A stretch of 64,000 bases of DNA from positions 10,092,464-10,156,463 of the forward strand of contig NC_037602.1 of the NCBI RefSeq assembly GCF_003073045.1. Reading direction: 5' to 3'. The DNA comes from Pomacea canaliculata (lineage: Eukaryota; Mollusca; Gastropoda; Architaenioglossa; Ampullariidae). How positions within the stretch are numbered: position 1 is the first letter of the stretch; each line of letters opens with the position of its first letter. The position numbers and the translations under genes are program-made. This document shows, one piece after another, positions 13,901 through 27,574 of this stretch. The notes beneath the pieces are model-generated. The model had not been told where the DNA came from. It was given only the letters and a program-made list of their open reading frames with translations, and ran no database searches.

Positions 13901-16500
13901 TGTTGTAAATGGGTCAGGTGGGACCAACTAGGCTGTAGTGAGTGGGTTTCTGTCTTCAGTTATAAAGGGGAAATCACATGAGCTTAGATGAGCACAGGTG
14001 AAAATGTACAGTTAGACAGGGAAGTAGTTGAGAAGGGAATTCTTCATCAAAAAAAAAAAAAGAGAGGAAAAGCAGTTTCTGCAGCAAGTTTATTTGCAAG
14101 CCTCAGCTGAACTAGTCAGCAGACTTTGCCCAAAGAAGTAAACCAGTCTCATGAATAGTTTTAGAGGGTCATGTAGAATGAAACTAAGAGTAAAAAAAAT
14201 GTGACCTGTCCGTGTCTTTGGGACCTGCTTTTGTTGAAAGGAGTCTGGCTGTGCAGCAATGAAAAATTTGTCACTAACACACTGGGTGGAGTTTGCCTTC
14301 AGCACATTTTCTTAGTATGAACCTATGCCTGGAGGAATCACTTGGATAAAGCCTCAGTTGCTGGCGGTATAAAATGCTACCAGTTGTTGTTGATGAAATG
14401 GTACATCCAAGAGGCCTTGCTTGTGATATTTAAGGACACAGATGTTGATGACCCACTCATCAAGGCTACTATGTATATTGATCTAATCTTGGTAATCCTT
14501 CCATTCCAGACATTTGCAATCCTACCTTAAATGTGAATAAAGTTCATTAGGCATTTGCTTTTGGCAGTCATGTTTTTTAGTACAAGATATATTCAAGGCC
14601 AGTACTAAATGTTCTTGCAGGAATGTACTGCTGTGATACCAGAAACTAGATTTCAGCAAGCTGACAGTTCTCTGTGTTTCTGGACAAGTTTGAGTTTGAT
14701 GAGATGCTCTCAAACTTTTTATCTCTCTGCTCTCTCCCCATTTTCTCTAATTCTGATCTGTTATGGAAGCAAGAAAATACTTGTCAAGATTTTAAGAATA
14801 TTCTGTTAATTTGTGTAAAGGTGCCCTGCAGCATTCCTGTTATCTGTGTTCATGGAAGAAGGCAATTAAAGGAAAGCATTGATATCCATTCTTCCATCTA
14901 TTATCAATGACTTGTATTATTCAAGAATTACATTCTTCAAGGCTTAGAGGGGAACTGGTATGCGAAAACCATGTAGTTGCTTTTATAAGTTGACAGTTTT
15001 CTCTCATCTTTCACCTTCTTACCTAGTATTTTCAACAGAAACCCCATGTGTGTTCTTTGGGAATTTGATTTTTGTTTAGATTTTCTAGGCCATCAGAGTC
15101 TTGCTGATGCTCCACCCTTCTAGTTGGTTCAAGATCATTCATTTGATAGAATGTTTTCTTGTAACCAGCTGGTTAGCTCAACTGTTTAGCAGAAGATTGC
15201 TTTTAGGTCCTGCCTACTGAGCAGAAATGAGAAATGGCGACCTGATACACTAGGAGAGAGTAGGAGTTTGCCTTCCACATGTTCTGTTCTTGACAAGATG
15301 AATGTGAGTTATGTTCAGATGCAATAGAAGGTATCACTACAGGTATATATTATCAATACAACAATCAGAGCTCAGAGATTTATTCCCATTTTTTAGATAA
15401 TTGTATTGCATAGCTCATAACTGCAAAGAATATTCATGTAAATTTGATTGGACCACAAGAAAATGGCGAAAAACTGGGTGTGAAATAAAATTGAAGCTGC
15501 AATTTGTTGTGAATGTAATGTAAATCAAAAGAAATGAAACGCATTTAAAACCTTTATTGAAGAATTTGAACCATTCATTTATGCCTTCAAGAACATTTTC
15601 TATTTTTATTAATGCTCAAAGATATTAATTTTGTAAACATTTTTCAAATGTTTTAATGTTTGTATTCAACTGTGTTTCTTTGTTCACAAAGAAGGGAGAA
15701 AGAAACTGTTAGAGAAAAGTCTTTCAATATCTTTAGAAACGAGATTTTAGATCCCATTCATAGCTGATAGCATATTCTTGAGTGGAAAAGTAGTACGGTA
15801 TAATATTAGCCTTTTTAAGTGGAGGGTTGTTAGGTGGAAAATTTTCAGAATGACTGCGCTTTCTGCATAGCTGCATAATCAGACAATTTAAATTGGCTTA
15901 CTGTTATACATATGCATAGCGTACAAGATTTTCCTGTATTCTATGTTTACAAAAGCAATTAATGTGCAATTGTCATTTTCAGGTGGTGAATCTTGTGTAG
16001 CCTGGAACAAAAAGATTACCAAAATGTTTGTGTGTGATTTAGGTGTTGGGCATGTGATATGTACAACTCTAAACATTGATATTTGATACTTGAGCATTGT
16101 ATTTGTATTGTTTTATATCACTAAGGTAATGTTATGGTCAGCTTAAGGACTTAAGTGTTGACATGTGATCCTTGATATCAAATCCTTTCAATGATAAAGC
16201 GCTTTTTTATAAAAAAAAAAATCCACCATGTCTTTGATTTTGAATCTGTAAGGTGGTTTGGGGGTAGGGGGCAGGGGGGCTTAAAGTAAAAGAGAAAGTG
16301 CACTGCTCGTTTTAAAGCTAAATGCTAAAATGTCTTCACATTCTGAAAATGAAAAATTAATTGATTTCATCTATTACTCCATATTTCTTGCGACTATTGT
16401 AGTGCTGGACTGGGGGTGGGGAATATGCTTTGGTATTTGTCAGGGACATCTACCTTTGCTCTGACTTGCAGTTTCCTTCTTCTCCTTTCTCAGTTATCTT
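10900..16500. other. Gene-free stretch, possible long SNX27 3' UTR
   Basis: No ORF with splice context, no domain and no RNA gene was recognised. The sequence is AT-rich with scattered AATAAA motifs. A weak tRNA-derived SINE-like piece lies at about 15165-15330. The ORFs present are short and look random. Confidence 0.5.
15165..15330 (+). repeat. Possible old tRNA-derived SINE
   Basis: The start ctggttagctcaactg resembles a tRNA 5' arm with box A. A box B is only weakly recognisable (ggtcctgcc). No poly(A) tail or target duplication was found, so this is a tentative call. Confidence 0.25.
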
Positions 16501-16520
16501 TTTCACTTGGCTGCTTAGAA

Positions 16521-16730
16521 CAGGAGTAGGGAACCTTTTTTTCTGCCATGGACCATTTGAATATTTCAATATTTATAACATTATTTATGGGCCATACATA
16601 ATTATCAACTTAAAAATCAGCCTGCTATATTTGGAAAAGCCATAGTTTAGCCGCAGTGTATTAATACTTTCGCAGTGTGTTTACTCCAAGGCTGCCTAGT
16701 CCTTGACGGAGCGGACCTTCACCACCCCTG
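16521..16730. mobile_element. hAT-type MITE (210 bp)
   Basis: The left end CAGGAGTAGGGAACC and right end (reverse complement CAGGGGTGGTGAAGG) are imperfect inverted repeats of the hAT type. The flanking 8-mers gcttagaa (16513-16520) and gcttaaaa (16731-16738) match at seven of eight bases, consistent with an ageing 8-bp target duplication. There is no coding capacity. Confidence 0.7.
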
Positions 16731-16738
16731 GCTTAAAA

Positions 16739-19700
16739 GAAACTTGAGTATATGTGTCTTATGATTATGCTTTTTTTGCTGCCACACTTGGCACTGATAA
16801 TACCACAGTCCTTAAGCTTCAAGACATCTTAACACTGCAGCATATCCAGATCATCTAATAGCAGTTTTTTTAATATTTGAACAGCATTCGGCAAAACAAT
16901 GCAGCTGAGTATGAAAGTATAAGTCAAGGTCTTGAGGTACTTTTGAAACAGGCAAGTTAGCAACACTTGTAGGGTCAAATACATCCCTCTGATTTGAAAG
17001 AAGAATGTTGTGAATGAAGGACTTGATGGTTGGTCGGCAAAGTAGCTAGATGAAAATTTTTTTTGAAAAGACGTTGATAAAGAGCACAACAGTTCCAGCT
17101 GCAGGAGTGTAGGAGAGAAGCTTGGATAAGGAAGAATGGTTCATTGACCCAAAGAGATGGTCTGTTTGGACTTGTGTTCTTTCCTGGTTCATTAAGATGA
17201 AATGGAAGAATAGACTGCTTCCACAGGTTTGGTATACATACATTGTCAATGCTTGTTATATATTGTGTTTTAAAGTCAAACTATAGAATATTTGGTTGTG
17301 ACATTGGTGTCACAGGAAGTAAGGGTGCTACATCTGGTGCAGATGATAGTATTTAGGTACAAGAATTCCACAGCACAGAACTTTTTGACATGGGTACCAA
17401 AAAAATGTACTAATGGTCATAAACGAAAATCTTAACTCAGCTGTTACGGCCAGATGGCCCATTTCAGCAAGTCTGGTGATGCTGTTCATATTGTGTAGAA
17501 GCAAGTTGTTTAGATAAGGGAGAAAATGAAATTTGGCTGCAGCAGTGAATGTAAGTGAACATGGTGGTATATATGAAACAGAACAAATGTACATGACAAA
17601 AGGAATATTCTAGATAAGATATATTACAGTGTGTGCTTGTCTTCTTCAACTATTATTTTGATATCAGGCCTAATGTTTTGCACTGTATATATTCTTGTTG
17701 TTTTTCAAGTAGAGGTACTGTTATGTATACCTTTGTCATTTTAAATAGCATTACTTATACAAAAGCAAAAATCTTTTGACAAGGAAATTACTGTAATGTA
17801 ATATTTACAGCTTGTATCTAATACACTAGTCTTCAGCAGCCAAATACTAGAAATAAAGCTAAGGTCCAGAGCAGTTATAAAAGTACATTAATATTGTACA
17901 TGTAAACATTCATATGCACATGCATGTTCCACACTATTATTTTCATTCACACTCCACATTGTGAACAAAATTATTAATGCTCCACCACTTGGTGGATTGA
18001 AATAGTAGACAATGTGACCAACTAATGCCAAAGAGATACTCTCTTTAACTAATACAACTGGATAAATAACTAGATAGTAAGAGATTCAATAACAGCAATG
18101 ACTATGTTGTGATGTAGCTTACAAGTTCCTTGCAATAAATGGTTCACTAGCAGGTCAACGTGCAGTACCAATAAAGAGAGCAAATAGGTTACCGATTTTT
18201 ACATTTTGTTTTGTCATTTCCCTGGGTACAGAGGTTGTGTGAACTGAGTTTTTACAAGTGTGTTCACTTGGAAGTGCATGCACACCTACACACACTGAGG
18301 AATGTGATGTCATGTGCAGAACTTTGCATGCATTGGTGAAGTGGAGGTAATGAGGATGATAGTTATACTGATATCTTTGTAGAGTTTGCAGAGTTGTGTG
18401 CTCCTAGAATGTGCTGCCCAATTCACTTACACATCACATTTACCGTGGCAGTGTCATGACCATGAACATATCAATGATTAATATATTTAATATCTTGCCA
18501 GTTTGTGTGGCCTTGTCTTCCATCTTTAAAACCAGACATCATCTGAACAGTAGCATGTGGCACCTCAGTCACATTGTTAGTCATATCTTACTAGAAAAAT
18601 AAATTAACCTTGAGGATTAAAACAGAAGCTTAAAAATTTTTCTGTATGCTGTATCCAAGAGAATTAAATCCATAGAGTAGATTTTTACTCACGGTCAAAT
18701 GTGTAGATTGTAGCTGAAAAGTCTGTGAAAATGTCAGATGGTAAGGAAGCATTTTCAAGAAATGTAATAAGCACCATCATGCAACTTGTATGTTACATAA
18801 ATCAACTGCCACTGTATCTGTCAACTAGTTGTAAAATATATCAATGCGATATAAGCTGCAGAATGTTGTGAGAAGGGGAGTTTAAAAAAGAAAATGATCA
18901 TAAATGCTTTATGTAAGCTAGTAAGTTTCTCACTGACACACTATCCCTATTGACTTGTTACAAATGTGTTTATCAATTGGAGTGGGGGCGGGGCCAGAAT
19001 TTACTTGCATCATCATGCAAAATTCTACAATGAACTGCAAATGGATTCCAGTCTGACATCATGGCTATACATGCAGTACCATGCCTGAAATTCTAGACGT
19101 ATGTGAATCATGGAATTTTCAAACCTCAGACCACAACTGGCAAGTGACCAATCTCTTTTGTCAAACTTCATTATGTGGGACGATGTCTCCCATGTGTAAT
19201 GTATCATTATCTTGCAAAGTGGTGGCAAGTGTTTCTCAAAATAAAATCATTGAATTATATTATTTCTTCCAGCCTGTGATAATATTTGAATAATTGACTT
19301 GATGGGTAAAATGGCTGAATAAAAAAGAGCATGTTCGCATATTGTGGAAGACAAGCTAGGGAACATATCAAACATAACAGACCATTAAAAGGTAGCATAA
19401 ATATAAAACCAATGAGAATGTCAACACAGCTTTATTATATACTGATGATGTAAGAGAACATGAGACTAGAAAACAAATTAGTAATAACATTAAGTAAAAT
19501 TTCAACAGTTTCTTACATATTTTTCTTAGTATTTGCAGATATATGTTCATTTATTACAAAGCTCACTTCGTCAACAATCTCTAAAATTGTTCAAGATCCA
19601 ACAAGACAAATAATATAGTAACAAAGAAAACTGAACAATCGGTTGGCAAAAACAAGGGTTTGAGTTTCTTGCAATTTCATCACAGCATAGAGAAACATAA

Positions 19701-22213
19701 GGCCTATCAGTTACTCTGTGTGTGCATATGCAGACATGCAACAAAAACAAAGTGTTAAAATAGTTCTTATAATTTTGAAAATGCTGAATTGACTACAATC
19801 TTATTGCAATTTTATATACAAAGGAACAGAATTTCATTTCCTTTATGTTCTTGACATAATTGTCTAATTTTGATAAATTTAAATTTTTCATCTTTGTCAA
19901 CATTTGCTAAAATTTCTTTAGAGAAGTTTAATTTTTGTTCATTTGTTTGTTTTTTTTTACTTTGTAATGGCGTCAGCAGGTCCTGCTCAAAGAGATGTCC
20001 ATATTTTTAGCCTGCTTCTATACTTCCAATGGCAGCACATCACCGCCAGCCTCAATTTCCCAGAACGATTGAAAGGAGTATTTTCAATTAGCTAACACAT
20101 ATAGCACAAAGCTCTAAAAATCCATATTGTCAAATTTTGCTGTCAAGTCTTGTCAAGAAGCCAAAGGAATGGAATATACCCATAAGAGTTGCAGCTCTTG
20201 GTGCACACCACTACAACCAGAACATTATTGTTATTATTACTCTACATATTTGGGGGTCATTGCATATTACATGGAATTAGAACAGTTTACATAATTCTAA
20301 TGAAAGAAGGAATTCAAAATATGATGAAAGTATTATATTCATATAAGAAAAAGCAAGTTCCATACGCATGGGTAAGAAATAAGGGAAGCATTCTCTGCAA
20401 AAGTGAATAAACAGCTTCAAAGACAATGTGTAAGAAATTTGTATTTTGACAGTTAAAAAACAAAATTCAGATCTACCTGGATGTAAAGTTCTAACAAATG
20501 CTGCTAAGAAAATTAAAAAACTTCTATCAAGTGCTAGTTACCCAGACCATGAAATTTTTTTTTTTTTTTTTATTTTTTTTTACCAAAATTACTTTACTCA
20601 AAGCTTCTTTTTCTCTGAATATAATGTTTCTTCTCATCCAATCCGAGTCTTTTAAAAACATGCTGCATGGGAAAGGTTAAGAAAAATGCTCTTCTTGGAA
20701 ATGAAATTTATCATTTGATTGATTCCACATGATTGTGACGACTTTGTTATTGCTAAACGTGGCCACAATTTGTAACTTTACCTCAGGAGACCACACACAC
20801 ACTTTAGAGTACTTCACTACAAAAACTTGTGTAGAAACTTATTGTCATGACTGTTACAGATAATTGTCCCAAATATTTCTAATGAGTTTGTAACTCTATT
20901 CTTATACTTGTACTTCATACTCTCATGCAAAGCTATTTCTGCATTTCTAAGTACCTGACGGTTATTGAGAAAATTTTAAATAGCAAAACCAGACTGCGAT
21001 AGATAATATTTTTAACTCAAAGCAAGCCCCAGACAGATCACATGAAATCAAGTGAGCAAGTCAATACAAACATGGTCCCAAAGAGTACCAATGGTACCAG
21101 ACAGTTCTTAGAATGGCTTCCTAAAACAAAAACTTCCATCATTTGTACTTGTGGTCCCAGCTGAATCTCTCAAACTCATGACAAACTAACTTTCTTACCA
21201 AATTTAATGTTTGTGTTCCTGTGTTGGTATCCTAGCATTTTGCTAAAACTAGCAAATAAAATTTGCAAGCTACTTACAAATACTAAACATCTCAAAAATG
21301 TTTCTTGTTCATTAACCATACAATCTTAACTTTTATTCAGTATTCTCTCTGAAAGCCACTGGCACCAGATATTTACATATTTCACGAATGATAGTTTGCA
21401 CTCTGTTGTCTAAGCAATAAGGAATTTAGTTGGTGTCATTTTTATATTTCAAGAGACTCTGTGCTACTCTTTATTACACAATCTGCATATATCAAATTCA
21501 GCCCCAAATCCTATTTAAAACAATATACTGGTTTAGCTTGAAACCATGTGTGAAGTATGGTTACCCTGAGCAGAAACAGCTGACATTATAAGCATTATCA
21601 AAGAGCTGACAAAATGGCTGTCAGTACTCAATGCCACATCAGCAACTAAGGATAAATCACAGTGAGAAAATGTCGATGTCCATGTGCCTACCATTATCAT
21701 GACCAACATTGCTATCTGTGCACAATATGAAAGTGCAATGCTTATGACGGAGACCGTCAGACATTTTGGACCTTGCTGAGATCAGCATTCATTTTTGCCT
21801 TCTTTACATTTCTAGAATTTGTATTTGAACTGAATGATGTATGTGTACATGCACAATGAGGTACAGAGAGGAACAGAAAAAGGATAAACAGGTGTTTAAG
21901 TAAAACAGGAAATAAGAATGTATATTAATCAGGTTGATTTTTTTGTCGCTAAACATCTGGCAAATACACCACTGTTGCAAGATTAATGAAATATATTAAA
22001 AGTAAAACCCAGTGATTAAATGAATTTTTCCATGGCTCTTTCGTAAAGGAAATTTCATCTGGAGCCTCCTGATCACATCAATTTGTACACATTTACCAAC
22101 AAGGTAAAGCTTTGGTTTAAGGCACAGGTATCCAAGAAATGAAATGTCATACTGAAGAGAGAGTGAATTGTGAAACATATGAGATTTAGAGGTGGAATAT
22201 AACACAATGTGGT
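16739..22213. other. Gene-free stretch, possible OSTF1 3' UTR
   Basis: No coding exon or RNA gene was recognised on either strand. On the minus strand, AATAAA hexamers at 21470-21475 and 21332-21337 (written tttatt on plus) are candidate poly(A) signals for OSTF1, about 740-880 bases after its stop. Confidence 0.45.
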
Positions 22214-25200
22214 TCAATCAGATCCTTCTTCATCTTCTTCCCCATAGTCATTGCAGTAGCGTGATGCTCGCACACCAGCTGTTGAGTGGCAAAATATCAT
22301 TATCTTCATTTTTATCAACTTTCTCTCTAGCAACTTTTCAGTTTGTCTATGACATAAACCTTAAAATTACGGGCATTACAGGCATTCTATAAAAGAGGAA
22401 GTTTATTTTTTAACGTCCAGACAGTCATCAGTTTCTTTATTTATGTCCAATATCTTTGATTCTACCATGTCAAACACTTTACATAATAAAAAATCCAACA
22501 ATGAGTGACCTGTTCACAAACATTTTCATAGTTCTAAGCATCAGTGAACCCAATGTTTTACTTTCAAAAATAAATAAAGGCAAATAAACATAAAAAGGAT
22601 AAAAGAAAAAAGAAAAATTGTACAGCAGAAAGCAGCACTCACCAGCTTCTCGTAGCAATGCTGCGACCTCTGGATCCTTGGTGAGATCCACAGCCAACTT
22701 GTTCTCATTATTTCTTATGTCCACTCTTGCACCTGCAACAATATTCACAGCTCAATCATTGCTGAAAAATCTTTAAATATGGCCAAAAAATTTTGCTTTG
22801 CACAGCTGAAGAAATGCCCTTCTACATTATACATACATTTAGCAAATGTGAATATAAGTTTTCTACCTTTTTCTAACAAAAGTTGCACAGCGGATGCATG
22901 GTTTTTCCAGGCAGCAGAATGCAGGGGTGTGTCACCAAGCTTGTTCTGAAAGAGAAAAGCAACAATAACAGATAAGCATAAATCACACCTCATTTTTCAC
23001 TTGCATATTTCATCAACATTCTGTGCATTTATCTTCCCCCAATCCCAAATATATACTCACAAACATGCACACACAGAAATGCACATATACATGCATGCAT
23101 TATGTTTACAGAGACCTGCACATTGACTTCACACTTGGGTTCCTTTAGCAGAGTCTCAAGACAAGCAATGTGACCACCATGAGCTGCCCAGTGCAAAGGA
23201 GTAGAGCCAGCTTTGTCCAAGCCATTCACTGAAACCTGAAAAGGAGTAGATAGAACAGCATTCCCACTAAAAGCTTCATGGTAAAGTAATTTAAATTATT
23301 AGTCATTATTCTATGATTTATTATAAACATTATTTCACTTAATATATATATATAATTTCATGGTTATAATTATTACCATTTAAATTATTAAATTTAGAGT
23401 GTGGGGAAAGAGTTTCCAGTAATGAAAGGTTTCACCAGTGATTAAAATTTTCCATATATATATATTTTTCTGAATTTTGGTCTTAGTTGAATAAATAACG
23501 TAACAATAACATCACACCGTAAATATGCAAAAAGAAAAACATGTATTTCCTGTTTCAACATTTCATTATTTTCTTGTTTGGGTCATTCAAGGCTGATATA
23601 CAGAATGTATACAACTAAAGAGCCCTGCGTTAATGTCACAAGTTGATTGATTTGATCCATGTGTGTATCTAAATTTAGTTAAATGAGGAAGCAGGTGGCC
23701 AGGATTTGCCTAGGTCATGCTACACCCTCAAGCAAAATTGGCACTGTGAAATAAACGATGCTTTACATCATGAGGCCACTCCTAGCATGCTTACTCTGTT
23801 TCTAATACACTCCTTCATGAAGTCCATGTTTCCTCGCTTAGCAGCATCATGCAAAGGATTGTCAACTGACTCGGTGTTCTCCTCCACTGAAAGAGACATT
23901 ATCAAATTGCCAATTGACAGGGGAAAAAATAACTTACCACTGTAGACAGATGAAAAACACATGCTGAAGTAAAACATTTTTGCTGATTAAAATTATGCAT
24001 GACAGAGAACTTAAATTCAAAGTAATAGAAAACAGATCAGAAACAAAATCTGTTGACCGTAAAAAAAGGTGTATTACCTCTGCCAGCTAAATAGCACTAC
24101 AGATGTCATAATACTGAAGTTAAGCTACAAAGTATCTACTGAAAACTGACTAAGAATCTACTGAAAACTGACAAAGAATCTACTAAGATCTAACAAAGAA
24201 TCTACTACAAAACTGACAAAGTTTAATACTGAAAATTATACTAAAAGGATGAATGTATTGACTACTAAGCCTACTGGAATCTGCAAACAAATGCAATAAG
24301 TCTATAGACGTTTCTGGAATCTATCTTTTGAAATGAAATGAAAAAATCTTCAATATGAAGATATTTTATCAAAAAGTATAAGTGACTGACTCAGTAAGTT
24401 ATGTGTTTTCAGAGTCTGAGAAACAATTATCATTATGGCATCCGTTTGCAAAAGAAAAATCAAGAGCAATAGAAGAATGTTTTACCATAGTTGCTAGGAA
24501 TAAGTCCACTTCTAGCTCCACATTTTGCCTTCCACCAATCTTTGTCACTCATGTCAAGAATGTAGAGCATCTCCCCTTCCTCAAATGTCAGCTCATCTGG
24601 CTGATGAAAAAAAAAAAAAGGTTTTTCGATTGATAATAATACAAAGAGTGGCGCGCAGTTGTGCAGATTGGCTGCCAGTGAAACTGACAGAAACATAAAG
24701 AAATGAGTCACAATAAATATGTAGTTTGCTTGTATGTGTGTGTATGTGTGTTTTACATGTCCGGGTAGTTAAGTGGTTATGTGGCTGTGTTCATGTGGAA
24801 AGAAAACAAGATTCCCCCCACCCCTGCCACCAATCTCCTGAACTGTAAGGCATATTAACTAAACTGACTAATGAATAACATAAAAAGTGAAAAGACACAC
24901 ACATTCATCAGAAAACAATGCTACAAATTATAATAAAAGCTGTGAAAGCTTCAGCAAGGCTGCAAGATCGGATTAAAGACACCATAAAATGTTCATTCAA
25001 AGACATTCTAAGAATCTATTGATACAGATTAACTGCAGTATTCATTCAGACATAACTGCATCTGGTGAAATATGCATCAGGGATAAAAATATCTTGTTAA
25101 GTATGTTAGAGGCATTCTATGAACAAACCTGTTGTGCTTCATATGGGTAGAGAGCCCTGACCACTTTCACATTCCCTGAAAAATAATTTCCATTTTCTAC

Positions 25201-25844
25201 AAAAGCCAGCCTTTACCTGCTTTTTCTAAATACACAGTTTTGCTCATATTGTTACATATTTCAAAGGCTGCTAGGGTTTACTTCATAAAAACAAATAAAA
25301 GTAATGTGATCATTTGCTAAATTATTTAATACATTAAACCACTTGATTACACCCAAAGCATAATTAAAGATACATTGGTTGACTCCCCCACAAGTATTAA
25401 GCCTGAACTGTAATGATCATAACAAGTCTTACGACACTGGCATTTCCGCTGATATATACTTGAAATACTAACGTAAAGAAGACAATTGTCATGTCCTACC
25501 TTTGATTGTAAATGTGTAATTTCTAGTTCGTGATATCAAGTGTAGGGGTAAGCGGTATACGTTTGTTTGGGACAAGCTCGAATGCACTATATAAAAATAG
25601 AACTTCATAAAAATATATCTTTTATTGTTTCTAGAATGGCTTAATGAATATCCCTTTAAAAGAAAATGGCTAATTCTTCGTACTCCTGACATTCTGTCAC
25701 TGCAGACCACAAACACGGAGCGATCAAGTCTGCATCACATCTTGTCGTCTGCTAAATCCAACAAGAAACAACAGTTATTTCTCAGTACATACCAGGCTTT
25801 GGAACAGGTGGTGGGGGTTTCGTGGGTCTCGGTGCATTGGACAT
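22214..25844 (-). CDS. OSTF1: Osteoclast-stimulating factor 1 homologue (SH3 + ankyrin)
   Basis: Small cytoplasmic adaptor; in mammals it acts in signalling that indirectly promotes osteoclast formation, and the basic adaptor role is likely ancestral. Exons in transcript order: 25793-25844 (ATG), 25129-25175, 24486-24600, 23795-23886, 23116-23235, 22867-22945, 22643-22732, 22214-22278 (TGA). All are GT-AG and the phases fit, giving 219 residues (human 214). The proline-rich start [17 protein letters not shown] precedes an SH3 domain at about residues 20-72 ([27 protein letters not shown]). Ankyrin repeats follow ([46 protein letters not shown]) and then an acidic tail ([11 protein letters not shown]) like the human DYLDDEDSD end. 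It converges tail-to-tail with SNX27. Confidence 0.96.
24131..24240. repeat. Degenerate tandem repeat in OSTF1 intron
   Basis: Four to five imperfect copies of a unit of roughly 20-25 bases built on aatctactgaaaactgacaa. It is located in the intron between OSTF1 exons 24486-24600 and 23795-23886. Confidence 0.6.
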
Positions 25845-27574
25845 CGTGCTGCTATAGCTCGATGCTGAACTGCAGAGCGTTCAGAGCATAAACACACAGT
25901 TGTGCCGACTTCTCCACAAGGAAGCGGATATCATTCAGGAAATATGCAAGATGAAGAGTAGTCTCCCTTGCCGTAACTGGTCAGTGTGTCGATGGCGTCA
26001 GCCGAGTACTACATTCACCGCCCAGGGTTCAGATCTCGTCTCCGGGCACTGTCACGGCTGTTCGCAGGGCTTGGTGACGGGGGTTTACTCCGGATACTTC
26101 AATTTCCTCCGTACTCCCTCTCTCCCCATAGTTCGAAATCAAGTTTGAAGCACTTAATCTTGCTAAATAAACCACCGTACCGTGGTCACAGCAAAAGTGA
26201 GACTTTATAAGCAAGAACGCAGTTACCGTTTTAACAATAACAAAAAAGTATTTATTTATTTTTAAGGACTATAGAGTTAGTGAAGGTGCCAACTTAGATT
26301 GTTGAAATTAAGCGTAAGCTAATTTGCGAACGTAGTATCGCCGATACTTCGGCTCATTGGTGTATATTTTACGTGTTTGAAGGCAAGTTACACGTACAGA
26401 TCCATCAAACTCGATCAAAGCTATGAATGTATAATAATGTCAAAGTAAGAATTAGGTGTGGAGCACAGTTAACTGATGATGTAAATTGTACTAATGGGGT
26501 AAAGCAAAGGGGATATGTGTGTCGTATAATTATTTTCTCTTCTTATCAATGAATTGGCAATCAAGATATAATTCTGTAGCCGAGTGGGGAGGGGGGGTTG
26601 TGGTGCGACGACAAAACTTCGGCTGCGTCGCATCGCCAGAGCCGCTTAAAGTCAGACTGTTGATCTCTTCTCTTTCACATGTCTGTGCTCTCTCTTTCTG
26701 ATCCGCCGACGTCTCCTCTCTCGTTTCGGCTCTGCTCTGCCCTTATATACCTTTCGGAAGGCTAAACTTTTCGCGATGCTCCTGTATGGCCGGGGCAATT
26801 AGCAGTCTTAACTCTAGCCAATCACTGCCGAGTATCCTCTTTCGCCATGCCTCAGCAGATTCCGCCAACAACAATCATCCGCCGACCCCTCCAAAACTAA
26901 CAACGCAGGACTACCGGCCCTCGACAATTCAGAATGGAAAGCATGGAACCTCTTTATCTGTAGGTTACTTTCCCCCCCTTTTTCACTTATTGCTATTTCC
27001 CTGTTCATCTTCCTTTTTCAAAATCATGATGCTCTCAGTTTTTATATTCGTCTTTTATTTGTCAGCAATACTGCTGTTTATCTTTCCATTGTTAATATGT
27101 TGTTTGCTCGTTCTTCTATCCTGCATATGTTGCCCATGTCTCGTTCTTGTTCGAAAGAAGTGCATGCTCCTTAGGAGTGTGAGTATGCACTATATAAATT
27201 TTGCATTATTATTATTATTCCTATTAAACTGTAGTAAAAAAAACACCAAAAAAAACAAACATCATGCATCAATCTTTGGGAATGAGAAACTCAAACATGC
27301 TTACATTTTTTTATATTTGCATAACACACAACCCTCTCAAATTCAAACATCTACACCTCAAACATTTGGCAAACAGAAGAGATGGTACAGAATACCACAT
27401 CTTGACTATCACAAGATCTGTTGTGTGAATTCTAACCCTTGTTGTAGCTTGGACATAACTTGTTCATAAACTGTTCATCTTTTTCTGCCCACGAGTGACT
27501 GCAATAATGCTTTTCAGTATGTTGCACTAACAAGGTTCACTTTTTCACTTGGGAGTCTAAAGATTTTTCTTGCC
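25845..27574. other. Intergenic region between OSTF1 and C3orf38, GC-richer block
   Basis: It holds the OSTF1 promoter side and the 3' flank of the C3orf38 gene. A GC-richer block at about 26580-26960 contains a TATA-like ttatatac (26743-26750) followed 35 bases later by an ATG at 26786. The ORF from there (to 27469) becomes a low-complexity hydrophobic stretch and matches no family I know. No splice-supported gene could be built. Confidence 0.35.

Noticed and set aside
24755-24805. tRNA-like gtagttaagtggttatgtggc
   Set aside because: No box B or cloverleaf partner sequence could be found.
26786-27469. 227-codon plus-strand ORF between OSTF1 and C3orf38
   Set aside because: After about 55 codons it is a low-complexity hydrophobic stretch from T-rich DNA; no domain, no splice-supported partner exons.
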